DNA of 64,000 bases from Auanema rhodensis (taxonomy: Eukaryota; Nematoda; Chromadorea; Rhabditida; Rhabditidae), in assembly GCA_964057225.1 (NCBI GenBank), contig OZ059896.1, positions 19,836,501-19,900,500 on the forward strand. Direction: 5' to 3'. Below the pieces are notes generated by a model that was not told the origin of the DNA, searched no databases, and saw only the letters and a program-made list of their open reading frames with translations. The position numbers were made by a program, and so were the translations under genes. Below are positions 39,664 through 52,800 of the stretch, piece by piece; position 1 is the first letter of the stretch; every line of letters begins with the position of its first letter.

Positions 39664-42600
39664 TTTTCGAAAAATTTCAAAATAATTTAGCAAAAAGTAG
39701 ATGTTGTTAGATTCCTTTTTTCAAGGCAAAGACGATGGACAATGTTATTCAACGAAAAAATTAATTCTTCAGGGTGAAAATCGAGAATATACGTGTGAAC
39801 TTATATCAGTTGATATCTCGGTGCATTTTTAAGCTAGCGCAAATCTGATAACACAGATCGACGCAGCTTAAAAATCCGCATCGAATGCACTATACTACAT
39901 TGAGAAACGCTTAATACAAAAATTAGTTATGTTCGTTTGAAAAATGATGCATTAGTGTATGTTGAGTTTCCATGTACACTCAACATTGCTTCCAAAAACA
40001 TTTTGACAAAAATTTTTTCGAAAAATTTCAGAATAATTTAGCAAAAAGTAGATGTTTTCAGATTCCTTTTTTCAAGGCAAAGACGATGGACATTGTTATT
40101 CAACGAAAAAATTAATTCTTCAGGGTGAAAATCGAGGATATAAGTGTGAACTTATATCAGTTGATATCTCGGTGCATTTTTAAGCTAGCGCAAATCTGAT
40201 AACAAACATCGACGCAGCTTAAAAATCCGCATCGAATGCACTATACTACATTGAGAAACGCTTAATACAAAAATTAGTTATGATCGTTTGAAAAATGATG
40301 CATTAGTGTATGTTGAGTTTCCATGTACACTCAACATTGCTTCCAAAAACATTTTGACAAAAATTTTTTCGAAAAATTTCTAAATAATTTAGCAAAAAGT
40401 AGATGTTTTTAGATTCCTTTTTTCAAGGCAAAGACGATGGACAATGTTATTCAACAAAAAAATTAATTCTTCAGGGTGAAAATCGAGGATATAAGTGTGA
40501 ACTTATATCAGTTGATATCTCGGTGCATTTTTAAGCTAGCGCAAATCTGATAACAAACATCGACGCAGCTTAAAAATCCGCATCGAATGCACTATACTAC
40601 ATTGAGAAACGCTTAATACAAAAATTAGTTATGATCGTTTGAAAAATGATGCATTAGTGTATGTTGAGTTTCCATGTACACTCAACATTGCTTCCAAAAA
40701 CATTTTGACAAAAATTTTTTCGAAAAATTTCTAAATAATTTAGCAAAAAGTAGATGTTTTTAGATTCCTTTTTTCAAGGCAAAGACGATGGACAATGTTA
40801 TTCAACGAAAAAATAAATTCTTCAGGGTAAAAATCGAGGATATAAGTGTGAACTTATATCAGTTGATATCTCGGTGCATTTTTAAGCTAGCGCAAATCTC
40901 ATAACACAGATCGACGCAGCTTAAAAATCCGCATCGAATGCACTATACTACATTGAGAAACGCTTAATACAAAAATTAGTTATGATCGTTTGAAAAATGA
41001 TGCATTAGTGTATGTTGAGTTTCCATGTACACTCAACATTGCTTCCAAAAACATTTTGACAAAAATTTTTTCGAAAAATTTCAAAATAATTTAGCAAAAA
41101 GTAGATGTTTTTAGATTCCTTTTTTCAAGGCAAAGACGATGGACATTGTTATTCAACAAAAAAATTAATTCTTCAGGGTGAAAATCGAGGATATAAGTGT
41201 GAACTTATATCAGTTGATATCTCGGTGCATTTTTAAGCTAGCGCAAATCTGATAACACAGATCGACGCAGCTTAAAAATCCGCATCGAATGCACTATACT
41301 ACATTGAGAAACGCTTAATACAAAAATTAGTTATGATCGTTTGAAAAATGATGCATTAGTGTATGTTGAGTTTCCATGTACACTCAACATTGCTTCCAAA
41401 AACATTTTGACAAAAATTTTTTCGAAAAATTTCAAAATAATTTAGCAAAAAGTAGATGTTGTTAGATTCCTTTTTTCAAGGCAAAGACGATGGACAATGT
41501 TATTCAACGAAATAATTAATTCTTCAGGGTGAAAATCGAGAATATACGTGTGAACTTATATCAGTTGATATCTCGGTGCATTTTTAAGCTAGCGCAAATC
41601 TCATAACACAGATCGACGCAGCTTAAAAATCCGCATCGAATGCACTATACTACATTGAGAAACGCTTAATACAAAAATTAGTTATGATCGTTTGAAAAAT
41701 GATGCATTAGTGTATGTTGAGTTTCCATGTACACTCAACATTGCTTCCAAAAACATTTTGACAAAAATTTTTTCGAAAAATTTCAGAATAATTTAGCAAA
41801 AAGTAGATGTTTTCAGATTCCTTTTTTCAAGGCAAAGACGATGGACATTGTTATTCAACGAAAAAATTAATTCTTCAGGGTGAAAATCGAGGATATAAGT
41901 GTGAACTTATATCAGTTGATATCTCGGTGCATTTTTAAGCTAGCGCAAATCTGATAACACAGATCGACGCAGCTTAAAAATCCGCATCGAATGCACTATA
42001 CTACATTGAGAAACGCTTAATACAAAAATTAGTTATGATCGTTTGAAAAATGATGCATTAGTGTATGTTGAGTTTCCATGTACACTCAACATTGCTTCCA
42101 AAAACATTTTGACAAAAATTTTTTCGAAAAATTTCTAAATAATTTAGCAAAAAGTAGATGTTTTTAGATTCCTTTTTTCAAGGCAAAGACGATGGACAAT
42201 GTTATTCAACGAAAAAATTAATTCTTCAGGGTGAAAATCGAGGATATAAGTGTGAACTTATATCAGTTGATATCTCGGTGCATTTTTAAGCTAGCGCAAA
42301 TCTGATAACACAGATCGACGCAGCTTAAAAATCCGCATCGAATGCACTATACTACATTGAGAAACGCTTAATACAAAAATTAGTTATGATCGTTTGAAAA
42401 ATGATGCATTAGTGTATGTTGAGTTTCCATGTACACTCAACATTGCTTCCAAAAACATTTTGACAAAAATTTTTTCGAAAAATTTCTAAATAATTTAGCA
42501 AAAAGTAGATGTTTTTAGATTCCTTTTTTCAAGGCAAAGACGATGGACAATGTTATTCAACGAAAAAATTAATTCTTCAGGGTGAAAACCGAGGATATAA

Positions 42601-43875
42601 GTGTGAACTTATATCAGTTGATATCTCGGTGCATTTTTAAGCTAGCGCAAATCTCATAACACAGATCGACGCAGCTTAAAAATCCGCATCGAATGCACTA
42701 TACTACATTGAGAAACGCTTAATACAAAAATTAGTTATGATCGTTTGAAAAATGATGCATTAGTGTATGTTGAGTTTCCATGTACACTCAACATTGCTTC
42801 CAAAAACATTTTGACAAAAATTTTTTCGAAAAATTTCAAAATAATTTAGCAAAAAGTAGATGTTTTTAGATTCCTTTTTTCAAGGCAAAGACGATGGACA
42901 ATGTTACTCAACAAAAAAATTAATTCTTCAGGGTGAAAATCGAGGATATAAGTGTGAACTTATATCAGTTGATATCTCGGTGCATTTTTAAGCTAGCGCA
43001 AATCTGATAACAAACATCGACGCAGCTTAAAAATCCGCATCGAATGCACTATACTACATTGAGAAACGCTTAATACAAAAATTAGTTATGATCGTTTGAA
43101 AAATGATGCATTAGTGTATGTTGAGTTTCCATGTACACTCAACATTGCTTCCAAAAACATTTTGACAAAAATTTTTTCGAAAAATTTCTAAATAATTTAG
43201 CAAAAAGTAGATGTTTTTAGATTCCTTTTTTCAAGGCAAAGACGATGGACAATGTTATTCAACGAAAAAATAAATTCTTCAGGGTAAAAATCGAGGATAT
43301 AAGTGTGAACTTATATCAGTTGATATCTCGGTGCATTTTTAAGCTAGCGCAAATCTCATAACACAGATCGACGCAGCTTAAAAATCCGCATCGAATGCAC
43401 TATACTACATTGAGAAACGCTTAATACAAAAATTAGTTATGATCGTTTGAAAAATGATGCATTAGTGTATGTTGAGTTTCCATGTACACTCAACATTGCT
43501 TCCAAAAACATTTTGACAAAAATTTTTTCGAAAAATTTCAAAATAATTTAGCAAAAAGTAGATGTTTTTAGATTCCTTTTTTCAAGGCAAAGACGATGGA
43601 CAATGTTATTCAACAAAAAAATTAATTCTTCAGGGTGAAAATCGAGGATATAAGTGTGAACTTATATCAGTTGATATCTCGGTGCATTTTTAAGCTAGCG
43701 CAAATCTGATAACAAACATCGACGCAGCTTAACAATCCGCATCGAATGCACTATACTACATTGAGAAACGCTTAATACAAAAATTAGTTATGATCGTTTG
43801 AAAAATGATGCATTAGTGTATGTTGAGTTTCCATGTACACTCAACATTGCTTCCAAAAACATTTTGACAAAAATT
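39664..43875. repeat. Partly scrambled higher-order block (units 114-125)
   Basis: Units 114 and 119 share atgttgttag plus gagaatatacg and each is followed by an atttcagaat/gttttcag/gacattg unit, a 5-unit spacing. Units 117 and 124 share aaataaattc plus gggtaaaaat and each follows a unit with caacaaaa and aaacatcg, a 7-unit spacing. Two overlapping periodicities therefore coexist. Confidence 0.6.
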
Positions 43876-46800
43876 TTTTCGAAAAATTTCTAAATAATTT
43901 AGCAAAAAGTAGATGTTTTTAGATTCCTTTTTTCAAGGCAAAGACGATGGACAATGTTATTCAACGAAAAAATTAATTCTTCAGGGTGAAAATTGAGGAT
44001 ATAAGTGTGAACTTATATCAGTTGATATCTCGGTGCATTTTTAAGCTAGCGCAAATCTCATAACACAGATCGACGCAGCTTAAAAATCCGCATCGAATGC
44101 ACTATACTACATTGAGAAACGCTTAATACAAAAATTAGTTATGATCGTTTGAAAAATGATGCATTAGTGTATGTTGAGTTTCCATGTACTCTCAACATTG
44201 CTTCCAAAAACATTTTGACAAAAATTTTTTCGAAAAATTTCAAAATAATTTAGCAAAAAGTAGATGTTTTTAGATTCCTTTTTTCAAGGCAAAGACGATG
44301 GACAATGTTATTCAACGAAAAAATTAATTCTTCAGGGTGAAAATCGAGGATATAAGTGTGAACATATATCAGTTGATATCTCGGTGCATTTTCAAGCTAG
44401 CGCAAATCTGATAACATAGATCGACGCAGCTTAAAAATCCGCATCGAATGCACTATACTACATTGAGAAACGCTTAATACAAAAATTAGTTATGATCGTT
44501 TGAAAAATGATGCATTAGTGTATGTTGAGTTTCCATGTACACTCAACATTGCTTCCAAAAACATTTTGACAAAAATTTTTTCGAAAAATTTCTAAATAAT
44601 TTAGCAAAAAGTAGATGTTTTCAGATTCCTTTTTTCAAGGCAAAGACGATGGACAATGTTATTCAACGAAAAAATTAATTCTTCAGGGTGAAAATCGAGG
44701 ATATAAGTGTGAACTTATATCAGTTGATATCGCGGTGCATTTTTAAGCTAGCGCAAATCTCATAACACAAATCGACGCAGCTTAAAAATCCGCATCGAAT
44801 GCACTATACTACATTGAGAAACGCTTAATACAAAAATTAGTTATGATCGTTTGAAAAATGATGCATTAGTGTATGTTGAGTTTCCATGTACACTCAACAT
44901 TGCTTCCAAAAACATTTTGACAAAAATTTTTTCGAAAAATTTCTAAATAATTTAGCAAAAAGTAGATGTTTTTAGATTCCTTTTTCCAAGGCAAAGACGA
45001 TGGACAATGTTATTCAACGAAAAAATTAATTCTTCAGGGTGAAAATCGAGGATATAAGTGTGAACTTATATCAGTTGATATCTCGGTGCATTTTTAAGCT
45101 AGCGCAAATCTGATAACACAGATCGACGCAGCTTAAAAATCCGCATCGAATGCACTATACTACATTGAGAAACGCTTATTACACAATTTAGTTATGATTG
45201 TTTGAAAAATGATGCATTAGTGTATGTTGAGTTTCCATGTACACTCAACATTGCTTCCAAAAACATTTTGACAAAAATTTTTTCGAAAAATTTCAAAATA
45301 ATTTAGCAAAAAGTAGATGTTTTTAGATTCCTTTTTTCAAGGCAAAGACGATGGACATTGTTATTCAACGAAAAAATTAATTCTTCAGGGTGAAAATCGA
45401 GGATATAAGTGTGAACTTATATCAGTTGATATCTCGGTGCATTTTTAAGCTAGCGCAAATCTGATAACACAGATCGACGCAGCTTAAAAATCCGCATCGA
45501 ATGCACTATACTACATTGAGAAACGCTTAATACAAAAATTAGTTATGATCGTTTGAAAAATGATGCATTAGTGTATGTTGAGTTTCCATGTACACTCAAC
45601 ATTGCTTCCAAAAACATTTTGACAAAAATTTTTTCGAAAAATTTCAAAATAATTTAGCAAAAAGTAGATGTTTTTAGATTCCTTTTTTCAAGGCAAAGAC
45701 GATGGACAATGTTATTCAACGAAAAAATTAATTCTTCAGGGTGAAAATCGAGGATATAAGTGTGAACTTATATCAGTTGATATCTCGGTGCATTTTTAAG
45801 CTAGCGCAAATCTGATAACATAGATCGACGCAGCTTAAAAATCCGCATCGAATGCACTATACTACATTGAGAAACGCTTAATACAAAAATTAGTTATGAT
45901 CGTTTGAAAAATGATGCATTAGTGTATGTTGAGTTTCCATGTACACTCAACATTGCTTCCAAAAACATTTTGACAAAAATTTTTTCGAAAAATTTCTAAA
46001 TAATTTAGCAAAAAGTAGATGTTTTCAGATTCCTTTTTTCAAGGCAAAGACGATGGACATTGTTATTCAACGAAAAAATTAATTCTTCAGGGTGAAAATC
46101 GAGGATATAAGTGTGAACTTATATCAGTTGATATCTCGGTGCATTTTTAAGCTAGCGCAAATCTGATAACACAGATCGACGCAGCTTAAAAATCCGCATC
46201 GAATGCACTATACTACATTGAGAAACGCTTAATACAAAAATTAGTTATGATCGTTTGAAAAATGATGCATTAGTGTATGTTGAGTTTCCATGTACACTCA
46301 ACATTGCTTCCAAAAACATTTTGACAAAAATTTTTTCGAAAAATTTCAAAATAATTTAGCAAAAAGTAGATGTTTTTAGATTCCTTTTTTCAAGGCAAAG
46401 ACGATGGACAATGTTATTCAACGAAAAAATTAATTCTTCAGGGTGAAAATCGAGGATATAAGTGTGAACTTATATCAGTTGATATCTCGGTGCATTTTCA
46501 AGCTAGCGCAAATCTGATAACATAGATCGACGCAGCTTAGAAATCCGCATCGAATGCACTATACTACATTGAGAAACGCTTAATACAAAAATTAGTTATG
46601 ATCGTTTGAAAAATGATGCATTAGTGTATGTTGAGTTTCCATGTACACTCAACATTGCTTCCAAAAACATTTTGACAAAAATTTTTTCGAAAAATTTCTA
46701 AATAATTTAGCAAAAAGTAGATGTTTTCAGATTCCTTTTTTCAAGGCAAAGACGATGGACAATGTTATTCAACGAAAAAATTAATTCTTCAGGGTGAAAA

Positions 46801-49800
46801 TCGAGGATATAAGTGTGAACTTATATCAGTTGATATCGCGGTGCATTTTTAAGCTAGCGCAAATCTCATAACACAAATCGACGCAGCTTAAAAATCCGCA
46901 TCGAATGCACTATACTACATTGAGAAACGCTTATTACACAATTTAGTTATGATTGTTTGAAAAATGATGCATTAGTGTATGTTGAGTTTCCATGTACACT
47001 CAACATTGCTTCCAAAAACATTTTGACAAAAATTTTTTCGAAAAATTTCAAAATAATTTAGCAAAAAGTAGATGTTTTTAGATTCCTTTTTTCAAGGCAA
47101 AGACGATGGACATTGTTATTCAACGAAAAAATTAATTCTTCAGGGTGAAAATCGAGGATATAAGTGTGAACTTATATCAGTTGATATCTCGGTGCATTTT
47201 TAAGCTAGCGCAAATCTGATAACACAGATCGACGCAGCTTAAAAATCCGCATCGAATGCACTATACTACATTGAGAAACGCTTAATACAAAAATTAGTTA
47301 TGATCGTTTGAAAAATGATGCATTAGTGTATGTTGAGTTTCCATGTACACTCAACATTGCTTCCAAAAACATTTTGACAAAAATTTTTTCGAAAAATTTC
47401 AAAATAATTTAGCAAAAAGTAGATGTTTTTAGATTCCTTTTTTCAAGGCAAAGACGATGGACAATGTTATTCAACGAAAAAATTAATTCTTCAGGGTGAA
47501 AATCGAGGATATAAGTGTGAACTTATATCAGTTGATATCTCGGTGCATTTTTAAGCTAGCGCAAATCTCATAACACAGATCGACGCAGCTTAAAAATCCG
47601 CATCGAATGCACTATACTACATTGAGAAACGCTTAATACAAAAATTAGTTATGATCGTTTGAAAAATGATGCATTAGTGTATGTTGAGTTTCCATGTACA
47701 CTCAACATTGCTTCCAAAAACATTTTGACAAAAATTTTTTCGAAAAATTTCTAAATAATTTAGCAAAAAGTAGATGTTTTCAGATTCCTTTTTTCAAGGC
47801 AAAGACGATGGACAATGTTATTCAACGAAAAAATTAATTCTTCAGGGTGAAAATCGAGGATATAAGTGTGAACTTATATCAGTTGATATCTCGGTGCATT
47901 TTTAAGCTAGCGCAAATCTGATAACACAGATCGACGCAGCTTAAAAATCCGCATCGAATGCACTATACTACATTGAGAAACGCTTATTACACAATTTAGT
48001 TATGATTGTTTGAAAAATGATGCATTAGTGTATGTTGAGTTTCCATGTACACTCAACATTGCTTCCAAAAACATTTTGACAAAAATTTTTTCGAAAAATT
48101 TCAAAATAATTTAGCAAAAAGTAGATGTTTTTAGATTCCTTTTTTCAAGGCAAAGACGATGGACATTGTTATTCAACGAAAAAATTAATTCTTCAGGGTG
48201 AAAATCGAGGATATAAGTGTGAACTTATATCAGTTGATATCTCGGTGCATTTTTAAGCTAGCGCAAATCTGATAACACAGATCGACGCAGCTTAAAAATC
48301 CGCATCGAATGCACTATACTACATTGAGAAACGCTTAATACAAAAATTAGTTATGATCGTTTGAAAAATGATGCATTAGTGTATGTTGAGTTTCCATGTA
48401 CACTCAACATTGCTTCCAAAAACATTTTGACAAAAATTTTTTCGAAAAATTTCAAAATAATTTAGCAAAAAGTAGATGTTTTTAGATTCCTTTTTTCAAG
48501 GCAAAGACGATGGACAATGTTATTCAACGAAAAAATTAATTCTTCAGGGTGAAAATCGAGGATATAAGTGTGAACTTATATCAGTTGATATCTCGGTGCA
48601 TTTTTAAGCTAGCGCAAATCTGATAACATAGATCGACGCAGCTTAAAAATCCGCATCGAATGCACTATACTACATTGAGAAACGCTTAATACAAAAATTA
48701 GTTATGATCGTTTGAAAAATGATGCATTAGTGTATGTTGAGTTTCCATGTACACTCAACATTGCTTCCAAAAACATTTTGACAAAAATTTTTTCGAAAAA
48801 TTTCTAAATAATTTAGCAAAAAGTAGATGTTTTCAGATTCCTTTTTTCAAGGCAAAGACGATGGACATTGTTATTCAACGAAAAAATTAATTCTTCAGGG
48901 TGAAAATCGAGGATATAAGTGTGAACTTATATCAGTTGATATCTCGGTGCATTTTTAAGCTAGCGCAAATCTGATAACACAGATCGACGCAGCTTAAAAA
49001 TCCGCATCGAATGCACTATACTACATTGAGAAACGCTTAATACAAAAATTAGTTATGATCGTTTGAAAAATGATGCATTAGTGTATGTTGAGTTTCCATG
49101 TACACTCAACATTGCTTCCAAAAACATTTTGACAAAAATTTTTTCGAAAAATTTCAAAATAATTTAGCAAAAAGTAGATGTTTTTAGATTCCTTTTTTCA
49201 AGGCAAAGACGATGGACAATGTTATTCAACGAAAAAATTAATTCTTCAGGGTGAAAATCGAGGATATAAGTGTGAACTTATATCAGTTGATATCTCGGTG
49301 CATTTTCAAGCTAGCGCAAATCTGATAACATAGATCGACGCAGCTTAGAAATCCGCATCGAATGCACTATACTACATTGAGAAACGCTTAATACAAAAAT
49401 TAGTTATGATCGTTTGAAAAATGATGCATTAGTGTATGTTGAGTTTCCATGTACACTCAACATTGCTTCCAAAAACATTTTGACAAAAATTTTTTCGAAA
49501 AATTTCTAAATAATTTAGCAAAAAGTAGATGTTTTCAGATTCCTTTTTTCAAGGCAAAGACGATGGACAATGTTATTCAACGAAAAAATTAATTCTTCAG
49601 GGTGAAAATCGAGGATATAAGTGTGAACTTATATCAGTTGATATCGCGGTGCATTTTTAAGCTAGCGCAAATCTCATAACACAAATCGACGCAGCTTAAA
49701 AATCCGCATCGAATGCACTATACTACATTGAGAAACGCTTATTACACAATTTAGTTATGATTGTTTGAAAAATGATGCATTAGTGTATGTTGAGTTTCCA

Positions 49801-52800
49801 TGTACACTCAACATTGCTTCCAAAAACATTTTGACAAAAATTTTTTCGAAAAATTTCAAAATAATTTAGCAAAAAGTAGATGTTTTTAGATTCCTTTTTT
49901 CAAGGCAAAGACGATGGACATTGTTATTCAACGAAAAAATTAATTCTTCAGGGTGAAAATCGAGGATATAAGTGTGAACTTATATCAGTTGATATCTCGG
50001 TGCATTTTTAAGCTAGCGCAAATCTGATAACACAGATCGACGCAGCTTAAAAATCCGCATCGAATGCACTATACTACATTGAGAAACGCTTAATACAAAA
50101 ATTAGTTATGATCGTTTGAAAAATGATGCATTAGTGTATGTTGAGTTTCCATGTACACTCAACATTGCTTCCAAAAACATTTTGACAAAAATTTTTTCGA
50201 AAAATTTCAAAATAATTTAGCAAAAAGTAGATGTTTTTAGATTCCTTTTTTCAAGGCAAAGACGATGGACAATGTTATTCAACGAAAAAATTAATTCTTC
50301 AGGGTGAAAATCGAGGATATAAGTGTGAACTTATATCAGTTGATATCTCGGTGCATTTTTAAGCTAGCGCAAATCTCATAACACAGATCGACGCAGCTTA
50401 AAAATCCGCATCGAATGCACTATACTACATTGAGAAACGCTTAATACAAAAATTAGTTATGATCGTTTGAAAAATGATGCATTAGTGTATGTTGAGTTTC
50501 CATGTACACTCAACATTGCTTCCAAAAACATTTTGACAAAAATTTTTTCGAAAAATTTCTAAATAATTTAGCAAAAAGTAGATGTTTTCAGATTCCTTTT
50601 TTCAAGGCAAAGACGATGGACAATGTTATTCAACGAAAAAATTAATTCTTCAGGGTGAAAATCGAGGATATAAGTGTGAACTTATATCAGTTGATATCTC
50701 GGTGCATTTTTAAGCTAGCGCAAATCTGATAACACAGATCGACGCAGCTTAAAAATCCGCATCGAATGCACTATACTACATTGAGAAACGCTTATTACAC
50801 AATTTAGTTATGATTGTTTGAAAAATGATGCATTAGTGTATGTTGAGTTTCCATGTACACTCAACATTGCTTCCAAAAACATTTTGACAAAAATTTTTTC
50901 GAAAAATTTCAAAATAATTTAGCAAAAAGTAGATGTTTTTAGATTCCTTTTTTCAAGGCAAAGACGATGGACATTGTTATTCAACGAAAAAATTAATTCT
51001 TCAGGGTGAAAATCGAGGATATAAGTGTGAACTTATATCAGTTGATATCTCGGTGCATTTTTAAGCTAGCGCAAATCTGATAACACAGATCGACGCAGCT
51101 TAAAAATCCGCATCGAATGCACTATACTACATTGAGAAACGCTTAATACAAAAATTAGTTATGATCGTTTGAAAAATGATGCATTAGTGTATGTTGAGTT
51201 TCCATGTACACTCAACATTGCTTCCAAAAACATTTTGACAAAAATTTTTTCGAAAAATTTCAAAATAATTTAGCAAAAAGTAGATGTTTTTAGATTCCTT
51301 TTTTCAAGGCAAAGACGATGGACAATGTTATTCAACGAAAAAATTAATTCTTCAGGGTGAAAATCGAGGATATAAGTGTGAACTTATATCAGTTGATATC
51401 TCGGTGCATTTTTAAGCTAGCGCAAATCTGATAACATAGATCGACGCAGCTTAAAAATCCGCATCGAATGCACTATACTACATTGAGAAACGCTTAATAC
51501 AAAAATTAGTTATGATCGTTTGAAAAATGATGCATTAGTGTATGTTGAGTTTCCATGTACACTCAACATTGCTTCCAAAAACATTTTGACAAAAATTTTT
51601 TCGAAAAATTTCTAAATAATTTAGCAAAAAGTAGATGTTTTCAGATTCCTTTTTTCAAGGCAAAGACGATGGACATTGTTATTCAACGAAAAAATTAATT
51701 CTTCAGGGTGAAAATCGAGGATATAAGTGTGAACTTATATCAGTTGATATCTCGGTGCATTTTTAAGCTAGCGCAAATCTGATAACACAGATCGACGCAG
51801 CTTAAAAATCCGCATCGAATGCACTATACTACATTGAGAAACGCTTAATACAAAAATTAGTTATGATCGTTTGAAAAATGATGCATTAGTGTATGTTGAG
51901 TTTCCATGTACACTCAACATTGCTTCCAAAAACATTTTGACAAAAATTTTTTCGAAAAATTTCAAAATAATTTAGCAAAAAGTAGATGTTTTTAGATTCC
52001 TTTTTTCAAGGCAAAGACGATGGACAATGTTATTCAACGAAAAAATTAATTCTTCAGGGTGAAAATCGAGGATATAAGTGTGAACTTATATCAGTTGATA
52101 TCTCGGTGCATTTTTAAGCTAGCGCAAATCTCATAACACAGATCGACGCAGCTTAAAAATCCGCATCGAATGCACTATACTACATTGAGAAACGCTTAAT
52201 ACAAAAATTAGTTATGATCGTTTGAAAAATGATGCATTAGTGTATGTTGAGTTTCCATGTACACTCAACATTGCTTCCAAAAACATTTTGACAAAAATTT
52301 TTTCGAAAAATTTCTAAATAATTTAGCAAAAAGTAGATGTTTTCAGATTCCTTTTTTCAAGGCAAAGACGATGGACAATGTTATTCAACGAAAAAATTAA
52401 TTCTTCAGGGTGAAAATCGAGGATATAAGTGTGAACATATATCAGTTGATATCTCGGTGCATTTTCAAGCTAGCGCAAATCTGATAACATAGATCGACGC
52501 AGCTTAGAAATCCGCATCGAATGCACTATACTACATTGAGAAACGCTTAATACAAAAATTAGTTATGATCGTTTGAAAAATGATGCATTAGTGTATGTTG
52601 AGTTTCCATGTACACTCAACATTGCTTCCAAAAACATTTTGACAAAAATTTTTTCGAAAAATTTCTAAATAATTTAGCAAAAAGTAGATGTTTTCAGATT
52701 CCTTTTTTCAAGGCAAAGACGATGGACAATGTTATTCAACGAAAAAATTAATTCTTCAGGGTGAAAATCGAGGATATAAGTGTGAACTTATATCAGTTGA

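Larger units (their letters stand above)
22816..43875. repeat. Array domain 5 (units 66-125): tgttag and cagaat subtype
   Basis: Twelve units here have atgttgttag in place of atgtttttag (70, 71, 74, 80, 83, 88, 92, 94, 103, 109, 114, 119), a change not seen elsewhere. It is often followed by a unit with atgttttcag and gacattg. Units 79, 81, 87, 107, 115 and 120 read atttcagaat. Spacing between marked units is irregular (mostly 2 to 9 units), so the higher-order structure is partly scrambled. No gene or other element is present in these 21 kb. Confidence 0.65.

Noticed and set aside
46333-49491. Compensatory base change in dyad A (ttttcaag with cttagaaat)
   Set aside because: The changed bases are at 167 and 208, while 167 pairs with 207 and 208 with 166, so they do not restore a pair; the three copies also descend from one event.
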